Positions 54,640 through 64,000 of a stretch of 64,000 nucleotides of DNA are shown one piece after another. The notes beneath the pieces are model-generated. The model ran no database searches, was not told the origin of the DNA, and saw only the letters and a program-made list of their open reading frames with translations. Made by a program: the position numbers and the translations under genes. The first letter of the stretch is position 1. Each line of letters opens with the position of its first letter. Source of the stretch: Saccharina japonica (taxonomy: Eukaryota > Sar > Phaeophyceae > Laminariales > Laminariaceae); contig MEHQ01004275.1 in assembly GCA_008828725.1 (NCBI GenBank), positions 1 to 64,000 of the forward strand, written 5' to 3'.

Positions 54640-56215
54640 GGTCGAGGGGGGCCCCCAGCCCGCCCTCGGCCAATCAGGGGCCGTGGCGCGCGCGGCGGAA
54701 GTTACCCCTCGGGGGAACCCCCCAGTCCCGCCGCGCCCGGGTACGACAGGGCCACATCCCCGGTTGCGAAATCCCTCCGTATCTCTACAACTCCAACCAC
54801 CCGGGGACGAAAAAAACGATCCCCCGGTTCAAAACCGCCACGCAAGGTGTGGAAACCCCAGCCCGACCGACCGATCGCTGATTCGCTGGGGCTCGAAATA
54901 AAGCCAGCGCCACCCGGGGACGATAGGGCCCAATCCCCGGATCGGAAATCCCTCCATACATGTGCAACTCCAACAGCCCGGGGACGAAAACCGAGATATC
55001 CCGGCTCGACACCGCCGCGCACGATGTGGAAACCCCAGCCACACCGGCCGATCGCTGATTGACTGGGGCTCGTATACAAAGCCAGCGCCACCCGGGGACG
55101 ACAGAGTATCATCCCCCGATCGGAAACCCCGCCATACATCCGCAACTCCTCACCCGGGGACGACTGGGCCCCACCCCCGGTTTGGAAATGCCTCCGTGTA
55201 TCTACAACTCCGACCACCCGGGGACGAAAAAGACGACCCCCCGGGTCGAAACCGCCCCGCAAGGTGTGGAAACCCCAGCCCGACATACGCATCGCTGATT
55301 GACTGGGGCTCAAAAATAAAGCCAGCGCCACCCGGGGACGATACGGCCCCATCCCCGGTTCGGAAATCCCTCCATACATGTACAACTCCAACAGCGCGGG
55401 GACGAAAACTGGGGTCCCCCGGGTCGACACCGCCGCGCACGGTGTGGAAACCCCAGCCACACCGGCCGATCGCTGATTGGCTGGGGCTCGAAATAAAGCC
55501 AGCGCCACCCGGGACCGATAGAGTATCATCTCCCGATCGGAAATCCCGCCATGCATCCACAACTCCTCACCCGGGGACGATTAGTCCCCATCCCCGGTTT
55601 GGAAATGCCTCCGTATATCTACAACTCCGACCAGCCGGGGACGAAAAAAGCGATCCCCCGGGTCGAAAACGCCCCGCACGGTGTGGAAACCCCAGCCCGA
55701 CATGCGCATCGCTGATTGGGTGGGGCTAGAAAAGAAAGCCAGCGCCACCCGGGGACGATATGGCCCCATCCCCGGTTCGTAAATCCCTCCATACATGTAC
55801 AACTCCAACAACGCGGGGACGAAAACTGAGGTCCCCCGGGTCGACACCGCCGCGCACGGTGTGGAAACCCCAGCCAAACCGGCCGATTGCTGATTGGCTG
55901 GGGCTCGAAGTAACGCGAGCGCCACCCCGGGACGATAGAGTATCATCCCCCGATCGGAAATCCCGCCATGCATCCACAACTCCTCACCCGGGGACGATTG
56001 GTCCCCATCCCCGTTATGGAAATGCCTCCGTATATCTACAACTCCGACCACCCGGGGGCGAAAAATACGACCCCCCATATCGAAACCGCCCCGCACGGTG
56101 GTGTGGAAACCCCAGCCCGACCGGTCGATCGCTGATTGGCTGGGGCTCGAAAATAAAGCCAGCGTCACCCAGGGACGATACGGCCCCATCCCCGGTTCGC
56201 CTTTCGCGGTGTAGA
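54640..56215. repeat. Satellite with higher-order structure (178 + 241 bp)
   Basis: The landmark CCAGCGCCACCCGGGGACGA occurs at about 54902, 55080, 55321, 55499, 55739, 55917 and 56158, so the spacing alternates between about 178 and 241 bp, a composite unit of about 419 bp repeated nearly four times. Each part is built from shorter CAACTCC..CACCCGGGGACGA pieces. All frames on both strands are largely open (up to 286 codons) because stop codons are rare in this GC-rich unit; 419 is not a multiple of three, so no frame is conserved from unit to unit. Confidence 0.9.
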
Positions 56216-56346
56216 AACCCAAATACCACTGGCTCGTAGCTGGTTGGCTTTGTGGGCTGAAGTTCGTGAAGCCAGCGTTCCTCACCAATGGGAGCAAAGA
56301 GGTTCAGCATGTTCGATAAACCCGATCTAATAAACCTTTTTTTTAG

Positions 56347-56406
56347 GAGCGGTTGTCATTCCACATGGATCACCATCTACAGCCTTCGCTTGGTGCAGTC
56401 CAATAA
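56347..56406 (+). other. Candidate terminal exon of the SEC14-like gene
   Basis: A good acceptor (CTAATAAACCTTTTTTTTAG) precedes a frame of 19 codons (ERLSFHMDHHLQPSLGAVQ) ending TAA at 56404-56406. It is in the phase (0) needed after SEC14 exon 7. The intron would be 9.2 kb. No homology supports the peptide, so this rests on splice signals only. Confidence 0.25.
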
Positions 56407-56534
56407 GAAAAAATAAGGCGCGCGAAGCGCGCCGATTTTTGCGCTTGTATATTTGACTTGCAGGACCTCTCCCCATATAATAATAATCGTCTGTGATCCG
56501 GGGGCTTCAAAATCTAGTTGGGACCTCCGGGTTA

Positions 56535-56743
56535 GGGCCCGAATTAACGAGTGTAAAACAAATTCAATTTGGAAAAAATAAAATTCAAATTCGTTTTTCA
56601 TTGGTCAACACACGCACCAGCACCAAATATTATGCCCCAAGATCCTAATCTTTGGTGCTGGTGCGTGTGTTGACCAATGAAAAGCGGATTTGATTTTGAT
56701 CTTTTCCAAATTGAATTTATTTTGTACTCGTTAATACGGGCCC
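56535..56743. mobile_element. PIF/Harbinger-like MITE family B, copy 3
   Basis: Starts GGGCCCGAATTAACGAG and ends TCGTTAATACGGGCCC, flanked by TTA on both sides (56532-56534, 56744-56746). The arms CACACGCACCAGCACCAAA and GGTGCTGGTGCGTGTG pair perfectly, so this copy has the best-preserved hairpin. Confidence 0.88.
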
Positions 56744-57989
56744 TTAGGCTTCCGTTTCGTCAATTCTTGTTTTTTTTCTTAGCCATCCGTGCATGACATA
56801 CGACATATTTACATCACAAGAATAACAAAATTTTATAAAAACCGAATCACGCAGCTTGCAAGGTCCGAAGTTGAGTCAACTTTCAACCGTGCAATCGGCA
56901 GTACTCACAACAACAGCTGACGTATTTTGTACCAGGTATATTTTTTATAAAAACCGAAACTGCCAACAAAAACTTCAAATCCTGCCGCCGACGCCAATAA
57001 TATGAGTCGGTGTACTCAAGGGTCGACTCGGGGAGTGTGCAGGAGACGATGATGGTGGTGTAGCTCTACATATCATACCATATTCTACGCAGTCTATCTA
57101 TCTATCTATACGATACGTATATACGTACATGGCTACCTGGTACTGACTACGAGTAGATACGATGCATTGCTAATTGCTATGTACGTACGAGTACGAGATG
57201 CTGGCTGCTGTTGTTGCACTCGTACATCGTCATCGATTCGCGACAAAATGTCACGAATGTCACGAATATTGTCACGGTTCGCGAACAAAAAAAATATCGC
57301 GAAAAATAAGTCGCGGTTTTTCGTGTTTTGTAACGATTCGTTTGAGCACAACTTGTACTGCTGTTGTACCACAGCAGTTCGCCGTACACTGCCCAAGTCA
57401 CGGTCAAAATGCGCATACACCCACCTGTCTGTGTAAGCCTCCAAATAGCTTATGTCGGGTCAGACTCAGGAGCTGACGGGGTGCCAGAGGGCACAACGGA
57501 CAGCAGACGGGAGCTACATACGTACAGATCTCTAGGGAAAAACGCCTCAATATCTTGTAGAGCATTCCGCGTTATATTTTATTTTTTTCCAAACGCCCCC
57601 GGCAGACGGACAGACACACGACACCGACACGACACGACTCACTCTGGGCCCACACAAGCCACACAGCATACCGGAGTGTAGCTCGTGAAAACAGCAACAA
57701 AACGGCTGCGACGAAGCGAGAAGGGGCATACACACCGCCGTGGTGAAGCGGCAGCAGCAGCAGCAGCAGCAGCACGCCCCCAACCCTCACGCCAATAAGC
57801 TAGCGAGGGACGGACTTCTGGTGTCTCGGTCCCTGGACTCGTTCGCTGGAGAGAGGCGGAGAGAAGAAGGAGAGACAGCGGGGGAGGCAAATAGTGTGTG
57901 TGAGAGGGGGGAGATAAGTTCCCCTTCTCAGTGAGTACGCAAACAGCAACGCTCTCGCTCGGCTAGGTACATAGGGCGACAGCTTAGGT
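56744..57989. other. Upstream region of the RAD6-like gene
   Basis: No other gene is recognised. A CAGCAG repeat of about 8 units (57749-57773) and a TATC tetranucleotide (57097-57112) are present. The last few hundred bases, purine-rich (GAGAGGCGGAGAGAAGAAGG), are probably 5' UTR and promoter. Confidence 0.45.
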
Positions 57990-58100
57990 ATGTCGACCCC
58001 AGCTAGAAGACGGTTGATGCGCGACTTCAGGCGGCTCCAGAACGACCCGCCGTCGGGAGTCACGGGGGCACCGATGGACAACAACATCTTGGCGTGGCAG
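57990..58100 (+). CDS. RAD6/UBC2-type ubiquitin-conjugating enzyme E2, exon 1 (3' partial)
   Basis: The 37 codons open [20 protein letters not shown] and continue [17 protein letters not shown] to a CAG/GTAGGG donor at 58100, phase 0. This is the first helix and following loop of the RAD6 family, which starts [17 protein letters not shown] in fungi, plants and animals, with the PPxGVxGAPxxNNI motif. RAD6-type E2 enzymes carry ubiquitin for histone H2B and PCNA, with RING partners such as BRE1 and RAD18, in the nucleus. The catalytic cysteine lies in later exons. I found no following exon up to 64000, so either the next intron exceeds 5.9 kb or a short exon escaped me. Confidence 0.9.
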
Positions 58101-60580
58101 GTAGGGTGGGGGGTGGGGGTATAGGGGGGGGGGGCTCTGTGTGTGCCAGTATGTCGCACGGAAGCAGGGACATTTTTTGGGGGGCGTGGGAGCTTGACCT
58201 TGCCCGCGCCTGCTGGATGTCTCTCGTGTGTATGTGATTGATGAACATTCTCGTATAGATTTGGTACGTCGCAGCGTGAATCGATACGTAGTCTACGAGT
58301 ACACTCCAGCAGTACTACGAGTCACGCTGCTTCTTGCTTCTTTCTCCTGCTGCTCTCTCTCTCTCTTTCTGTCTTTACGTACATAGGACTATGTACGCAG
58401 TATCATAGTTCTGTCACTATTTTGAACGAACTTGGTGTATACGAGTACCTGTGGTGTATGTCGTATGCCAAAGTAAGTACTCTACCTGGTACCAGGGATT
58501 ACACCTGTAGTGATATTGATATTAATAGTATCGGTATGATATGCGTCAGCCAACTGCTGCTGTTTTGTCGCTCTTTTGTCTCGTTGCTGTTGTGTCAGCT
58601 GTTCGCTGTTAGCCAAACACACCCTCGCACGAGCCCTCCATGGCCAATGAGAATGACACGAAGTCCAGGTGGTCAGCTGTCCAGATGCTCAGCTCATGAC
58701 GAGGAAATACAGAACAGCAGTACGTATATATACGTACATACGCACTCACTACGACAGTTTAGTGTCTTTGGTTTCTTACGTCTGCTGCTGTGGAAGGTCG
58801 GGGGGTTGTAAAAACCAGAGGGTATTTGATTTCAGCAAGACAGAGGGCCTGTTTTTTCGGACTGAAAACGAGCCAGCCCGGTTCCCCCCCCCCCCCGGTC
58901 CAAGCTTGAACTTTTGTAAATATCAAGCTTAACGACAAGCGTTGCCGGCGTACAGTACGTAGTAGCAGCAGCGGTATACAATACATGGGCCCACCAATAA
59001 GAATATCCTACGATAAGAACTTAAGGCTCAATTTCGGGGGGCCGTCAAGAAAATTGGGTCAAGAAATCGTGCGCAGTGGCGCGCGCTACACTAAAACCTA
59101 TATATGTACCAGATACCCCTGGTATATTTAACAGTATATTCTCAAATGTTGTTCAAGTGGTGGTGTCACATTAAGGCTCTATCGTACCTATTAATAGAGG
59201 CTTGCTCATATTTATAGAAGGCGTTTTTTTCTGGTGGGGCCCATACTGCTGTATACGAGCACGTGTATACGTAGCCAATCAACTAATCTACGTATAATAT
59301 AAATATATACGCCGTATATATAAGAGCTGGGCCAGCCGTAAAGCTGACAAAGCTTTGTTGAGTCGTATCTCGCGAACCACTGCGAATTAGGCTACAGAAA
59401 TTGGGAACACTTATGCAAAAAAAAAGCGTATACCGGGTATGAAAATTTCTGTACTTTTTATTTTCTCGACTTGATCTCGCTGAGATATCCGCGAAAACTC
59501 AAAAACACCTACCTGGTACTTTTTTACACAAAATTCGTATAAAAATTGTCGTTTTCGATCTTTATGAAACTTGCTGGAGACAGTGCTGAAGACACACAGG
59601 GAGGAGCGATGAAAGTCTCGTTGCCCAATTCGCCACCCATCAAGAGATATCACCACAACTCGATTTCCATACATTAGTCAAGTCATTACGAAAAAAAATG
59701 CATTTCTGCGATGCCCCGCTCAATTTTGAGTATTTTGCACTAAGTTTTCGACCCCGGATTTGAATCGCACGTTCAAAGGCATTCGCCTTCGGCCCTATTC
59801 AATTTTCTTTTTTTTTTACTAGTTTTGGTCGCTTTTGTATTTTTTCGGGTTTTCGGATCGGTCATATCGCTTGGAAAAAAAAAAATAATGCATAGGGCCG
59901 AAGGTCAACCTGTTGACGAGTGCATGAACTACACCGTGTCAAAACATCAAGTCCTAGTTCGAAAAATTGATGGGGGCATGGCCGATCCGACGTTTAAACC
60001 ATTATATGGCTGGCCCAGCTCGTACAATTTTTCAAAAATAGCTGAAGGTTTCTACTTTTTTGGCGCCATCCGCGGCTGTGCGTGGTGTTTTTACAAACAA
60101 AACTTGAAAAAAAAAAATAGTTCATCAGCTGTGATCGTTGCTGCCGAGCTCAAAAATGTGTTCACGAAAAAATGACTTCGTGGATCGATCTAATAAAACG
60201 CCCAGCAGACACGGCATTAACACAAAGTGGTACGAGTACTAATAAAAAAAATCGGGTCAGAATGTCTCGGGGAAAAAAACGAGAAAATCGACCGAGATTC
60301 CCGAACTCATCCCCTCTCATACTTCAGCACCTCTGCCAATCAACTGGGCGTGGTCGTTGTAGGCGCGGGCGTAGAACTTCACAAAGGCAAATGACCAGAG
60401 CGCAACTCTGCTGTGCGGCAAAGGCTCGAGAAATTCCTACGAATAATAAGGAAATCGAAATCTCCGTCCGGGCGAAAAACCTGCCATGAAACATTTGTAT
60501 TTTCAAGGGACGTACGTACCCGTAGCCGGTGCTGAAGAGGAGTGACTTCCTTCACTTTTTGACTCGGCCAATGCTGTTTA
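58101..60580. other. Probable RAD6 intron 1, no exon recognised
   Basis: Contains only short unrecognised frames. AGCTGGGCCAGCC near 59328 is inverted near 60006, and CCTTCGGCCCTAT near 59787 is inverted near 59894, suggesting decayed inverted-repeat elements. A B-box-like GATTCAAATCC lies on the minus strand near 59757. Confidence 0.4.
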
Positions 60581-61075
60581 GGCTGATTCTTATGCAGTCG
60601 GATACATACGTGGATCGAAAAAAGCGGTTTCCGATTGGAGACACAAGCGGGCTTTCTTGTGCTGTTGGAAAAGAGCCTTTTTCGATCCCAACTTTTTCGA
60701 TTTAGAAATAAATCCAATCCACGAAAAATCGTTTTCGAGTTTTTCGATCGGGATTCATTCGTAGATTGGATTTCTCGAATTGAAAAAGTTTTTTGAAGCC
60801 CACCGCGTCTCTCTCTCCACCCCTCCCTCCAAACACACGGTCACACCGCACAGCAGCCGCCTAACTGAACACCTCCTCCGATGCAGGGGTGACTGCTCTG
60901 CTGCTACTGCTGCTCTCTCCTGCTGCTGCTGCTGCTGCTGCTGCTACTCACAACTCACAGCGCAGCACCTCCTAGAACCCACGAGCAGGACACGAAGCAG
61001 TTTTCAACTCTCGTATCACCCGCCCCCCCAGGAAGAGCACAAAAAACTACAAAATCGACCCTGAAGACAGGGGAT
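60580..61075. mobile_element. Second copy of the inner 53.5-kb element (right-truncated)
   Basis: It starts TTAGGCTGATTCTTATGCAG and follows the same order as 53523-53930: GCGGTTTCCGATTGGA, TTTTTCGATCCCAACTTTTT, CCAAACACACGGTCACACC, a CTG run, CACGAGCAGGACACGAAGCA and GAAGAGCACAAAAAACT. It stops before the inverted right end. Confidence 0.8.
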
Positions 61076-61557
61076 TATTGCGAGCCGTCCCCCGGGGGGC
61101 GTTTTCCCCGCGCCCTATCCACCCCCTATGATACCTAAATACTCAAGACCTGCGTACCGCCAGCACCAAATACTGAAGCTCGTTGCATATTCGTGATCCA
61201 CGTGGCTGAACGGGATACGTGTGATATGATATGTACATGCATAGTTCCTCATCTTACTACTGCTGCACGTATGTTTATATATATCATAGAACGAAGTAGT
61301 TTGCCCTTTGGGCTACGTAAAACGCTCTGAAACAGGCACGCACAGCCGTGGATGGTGGGTGCCTTGATGTTTTTTTATCAAACAAAATCTCGAACAATTC
61401 CAGCAAACAGACGGTTATTTTATCGCCGAATTCTCCATCCCTCATCTTGTTCCTAATTCCCCGAGTATGATTTAGGGTAGTATCGTCCGTACAGCAGACA
61501 ACAGCACAACAATACCTGGAAATATGTACCGGTATGTTTTATCATACCTGGTACGTT

Positions 61558-61612
61558 AAAGGGCCGGCCGTATTAACGAAGAACAAAAAAAAAAATCGGA
61601 AGTGGAAAATAA
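61558..61612. mobile_element. Fragment of PIF/Harbinger-like MITE family B
   Basis: TAA followed by GGGCCGGCCGTATTAACGAA and an A-rich stretch resembles the left end of family B. The rest is missing. Confidence 0.5.
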
Positions 61613-61729
61613 TTTTCGTACACGTGCGTACACACTAGGTAATTGAATACCTGGTAGAAATTTGCACACCCCGCACGAATACGTATACAAATATATAGGT
61701 ATTCGTATTCGTTGGCTTCAAGTTCGGTT

Positions 61730-61992
61730 TATGGGGCGAATATTCGTCTGTGGACGAATAGTCTCTGAAAAGCGTGGGGAAAATATTCGTCCATGGACTA
61801 ATACTTTCTCGAAAACGTGCGCGAATATTCGTCCGTGGACGAATAGTATCTCGAAAACGTGAGCGAATATAATGTTCGTCCGTGGACGAATAGTATCTCG
61901 AAAACGTGGGCGAATATTCGTCTGTGGACGAAGGCTACCTATTCGACGGATGGCTTTCGCGAGTATTCGTCCGTGGAACGAATACCGTCTCA
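61730..61992. repeat. Palindromic minisatellite, block 1
   Basis: Units of about 41-42 bp (GGGCGAATATTCGTCCGTGG then ACGAATAGTATCTCGAAAAC), five to six copies. Each contains ATTCGTCCRTGGACGAAT; with A in the centre this is a perfect 18-bp palindrome. Confidence 0.9.
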
Positions 61993-62429
61993 TGATACGT
62001 AGTAAGTACCAGTACGAATTTATTTAATTTGTGCTTTTTCACGGCAGTGCAAAAAACCAGGCGAGGACGCAAGCACTAATACTAGATAACGGCAGTAACA
62101 GGAATATACTGCTGTAATGAGAGTGATAAAAGTAAAATATATATTTTAAAAAAAATGCCACCAGGTATAAGTATGTCCCTGAGTATAAGGACCGTTTGGA
62201 TTCAAAATTAATGTAGAAACCACCCTTTTATTTGGGGGCAGGGTCGTATGAAAAATGATGTGTGCAACTCTGAATTGTGCGGAGGACGTGAATTCGAGCC
62301 CCGCAGCTCTCATTTATGTTCCCTTCTTTTCTGCGTTGTGGTCACCACATAAGTATTTCAGCATTCGTGCGGAAAATATTCATCTGACGTAGGCAAAACT
62401 ATTACTATTCGTTGGCGTCTGATGAATAC

Positions 62430-62770
62430 CCTCTCAAAAACATGGGGCGAATATTCGTCCATGGACATATACTTTATCGAAAACGTGGGCGACTATTCGT
62501 CCGTGGATGAATACTTTATCAAAACATGGGCGAATATTTGTCCATGGACGAATACTTTATCAAAACATGGGCGAATATTCGTCCGTGGACGAATGGTATC
62601 TTCAAAACGTGGGCGAATATTCGTCCATGGACGAATACTTTCTCGAAAACATGGGCGAATATTCGTCCGTGGACGAATAGTCTCTCCAAAACGTGCGGCG
62701 AATATTCGTCCGTGGACGAATGCTACCTATTCGACGGATAGTTTTCGCGTATATTCGTCAAAATTATTCG
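62430..62770. repeat. Palindromic minisatellite, block 2
   Basis: About seven more units of the same 41-42-bp repeat, ending like block 1 with CTACCTATTCGACGGATRG. The shared end shows the two blocks derive from one array or element. Confidence 0.9.
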
Positions 62771-63798
62771 TATTCGTGCGGGGTGTGGAAAATTGTGAAA
62801 CCATCGGCTTAGCGTCCCTGTCGAGGATTGGCGTATTGTGATCTAAAAATTCGAATAACGCACAAATGTCAAGAACACCCGTGGGTAACCCAACGAGGTG
62901 AGCGACTGCGCGCTTCCTCCCCGGATCGCCGCGGTTAGCGGCAGGTTTTTTTTTTCCGGCACCGGCTAGCAGGCTATCGCTCTAGGGATGTCTCGGGTGG
63001 GGCTGGCGTTGCGCCGAAGCCCCACACGGGCAGCAGCGCCGGGGGTACCGCGACCGAATTTCTGCGCGAACTCGCGACCTGGTCGGTGCTCGTGTGGTTT
63101 GGGAGGCAAAAGAGGGGTGGAAAACTGGGTTTATGAAGGCCTTGATTTTTTTTTGAGGCGCCGCGGATGATCTACCTTGTGCTTGTAGTGCTAGGGGCCG
63201 TCGGACCTCGCGCTGCGACTGCTTCGATGGCCGTACCTCTCGGGAATGGTGGAACTCGCCTCCGAATGCTTCGACGACACGGCTCAAATTTGCGGAGCTT
63301 CTGCGGTTTCATGGAACATGCCACGTCGAGGTGGACAAACTCCCCGAATTGAAAAATAGAATGAGGGACTGAGGCACTGAAGTCCCAAGAAAATGCTTGA
63401 TTGTTGAATTCGTTTTTTTTTCGAGTTCCAATTCAAAACGCCTGCTTGGTGATTCACGTTTCGACCAATCAGATGCAAATGAAATTAAATATATATACAA
63501 ATATATATACGTATATATTTGTATTTTCGGTTTTCAAAAATACAGTCCTCGTTTCAACGAGCGCTTGCATGAGTCAGCATCAGTACACTGCTTAAGGTAC
63601 ATCGTGTTACAAAGCAGCTGGGTACACGCCCCGTTTCTTTCGCCGTAGCTGGTCCGCAACCGAAACAATCTCTCGCATCGTCGCCAGCCCATACAACAGC
63701 AGTGCAGCAGCGCAGCAGAAGTACCTGGTATTATATAATATAGTTATATGATAACTCTTCCAGGTAATTAGTTGCTGCTCGACTCGCCCCCATTCTCG
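62771..63798. other. Right-hand stretch without recognised gene
   Basis: Open frames at 62982-63352 on both strands have no recognised product. A third plus frame ending near 63373 reads LKFAELLRFHGTCHVEVDKL before a stop; I could not place it in any family. A TATA-rich stretch is at 63488-63520. Confidence 0.4.
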
Positions 63799-63900
63799 CG
63801 GGGGGGGGGGGGTGTACTTCATTTTCAGGCGTGGCCGTAGTCGTATGACCATAGACCCTCGCATCCCTACAATGCCGGGATGGAGCATGTGGGGGGGGTA
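63797..63900 (+). repeat. G-run-anchored dispersed repeat, copy f
   Basis: A G-run, then GGCGTGGCCGTAGTCGTATG, ACCATAGACCCTCGCATCCC and TACAATGCCGGGATGGAGCA, followed by a second short G-run. It is nearly identical to copy c over 50 bp. Confidence 0.8.
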
Positions 63901-64000
63901 TACTTGTTGTTGTTCTTCTTCTTGCGGCCGAAAAGCGCATGGCAGATCTCTGTCCCCATCCTTAATAGGCAAGAATGAATGAAAATCCTTGCCCCTTCAG

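Noticed and set aside
54702-56297. Long frames on both strands (up to 286 codons)
   Set aside because: They are products of the GC-rich satellite; the repeat unit shifts frame from copy to copy, and no start or splice context is present.
63180-63375. Transposase-like C-terminus ending LKFAELLRFHGTCHVEVDKL
   Set aside because: No catalytic motif, no start, and three overlapping frames are open; the family could not be identified.
63797-63900. A 5S rRNA gene fragment
   Set aside because: Only about 17 bases resemble the 5S start, with mismatches and no following 5S sequence; kept as a dispersed repeat.

Overview
The window reads as nuclear DNA of a photosynthetic eukaryote, most likely a stramenopile (heterokont) alga with a secondary plastid; a brown-alga-like genome would fit, but the genus is inference. 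Reasons: every gene is cut by GT-AG introns of 0.3 to more than 7 kb; a ferredoxin begins with a signal peptide followed by a transit peptide whose first mature-side residue is Phe, the layout used to reach complex red-lineage plastids; interstitial telomere-like TTAGGG tracts occur twice; and introns and spacers are full of tRNA-derived SINEs, MITEs and satellites.

Six protein genes can be supported. (1) 4129-6243 (+): ankyrin-repeat gene A, first exon off the left side. (2) 11684-12987 (-): a small four-helix membrane protein of the bacterial-type UPF0060/YnfA family with one intron. (3) 14478-24244 (+): ankyrin-repeat gene B, a paralogue of A with the same exon lengths and phases, and a 7.3 kb first intron filled with satellites, a SINE and a large inverted repeat. 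(4) 29403-33044 (-): a four-exon plastid-type [2Fe-2S] ferredoxin. (5) 33771-47178 (+): a SEC14/CRAL-TRIO lipid-transfer-type protein in at least seven exons, divergent from the ferredoxin across about 0.7 kb. (6) 57990-58100 (+): first exon of a RAD6/UBC2 ubiquitin-conjugating enzyme; the rest is beyond what I can find before the window ends.

The rest is mostly repeats: a tRNA-headed SINE family (four copies, two nearly identical), a PIF/Harbinger-like MITE family with 3-bp TWA target duplications (three full copies and a fragment), a TA-flanked MITE family (three copies), a complete hAT-like element with a perfect 8-bp target duplication, nested MITEs at 53-54 kb, a G-run-anchored dispersed repeat (six copies), a higher-order satellite at 54.6-56.2 kb, palindrome-carrying minisatellites at 61.7-62.8 kb, and some very long G homopolymers. 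I see no CRISPR array, no confident tRNA, rRNA or snRNA gene, and no complete transposase or reverse transcriptase.

The genes do not form a pathway. The two ankyrin genes are a local duplication that includes the 3' end; the ferredoxin and SEC14 genes may share a bidirectional promoter region.
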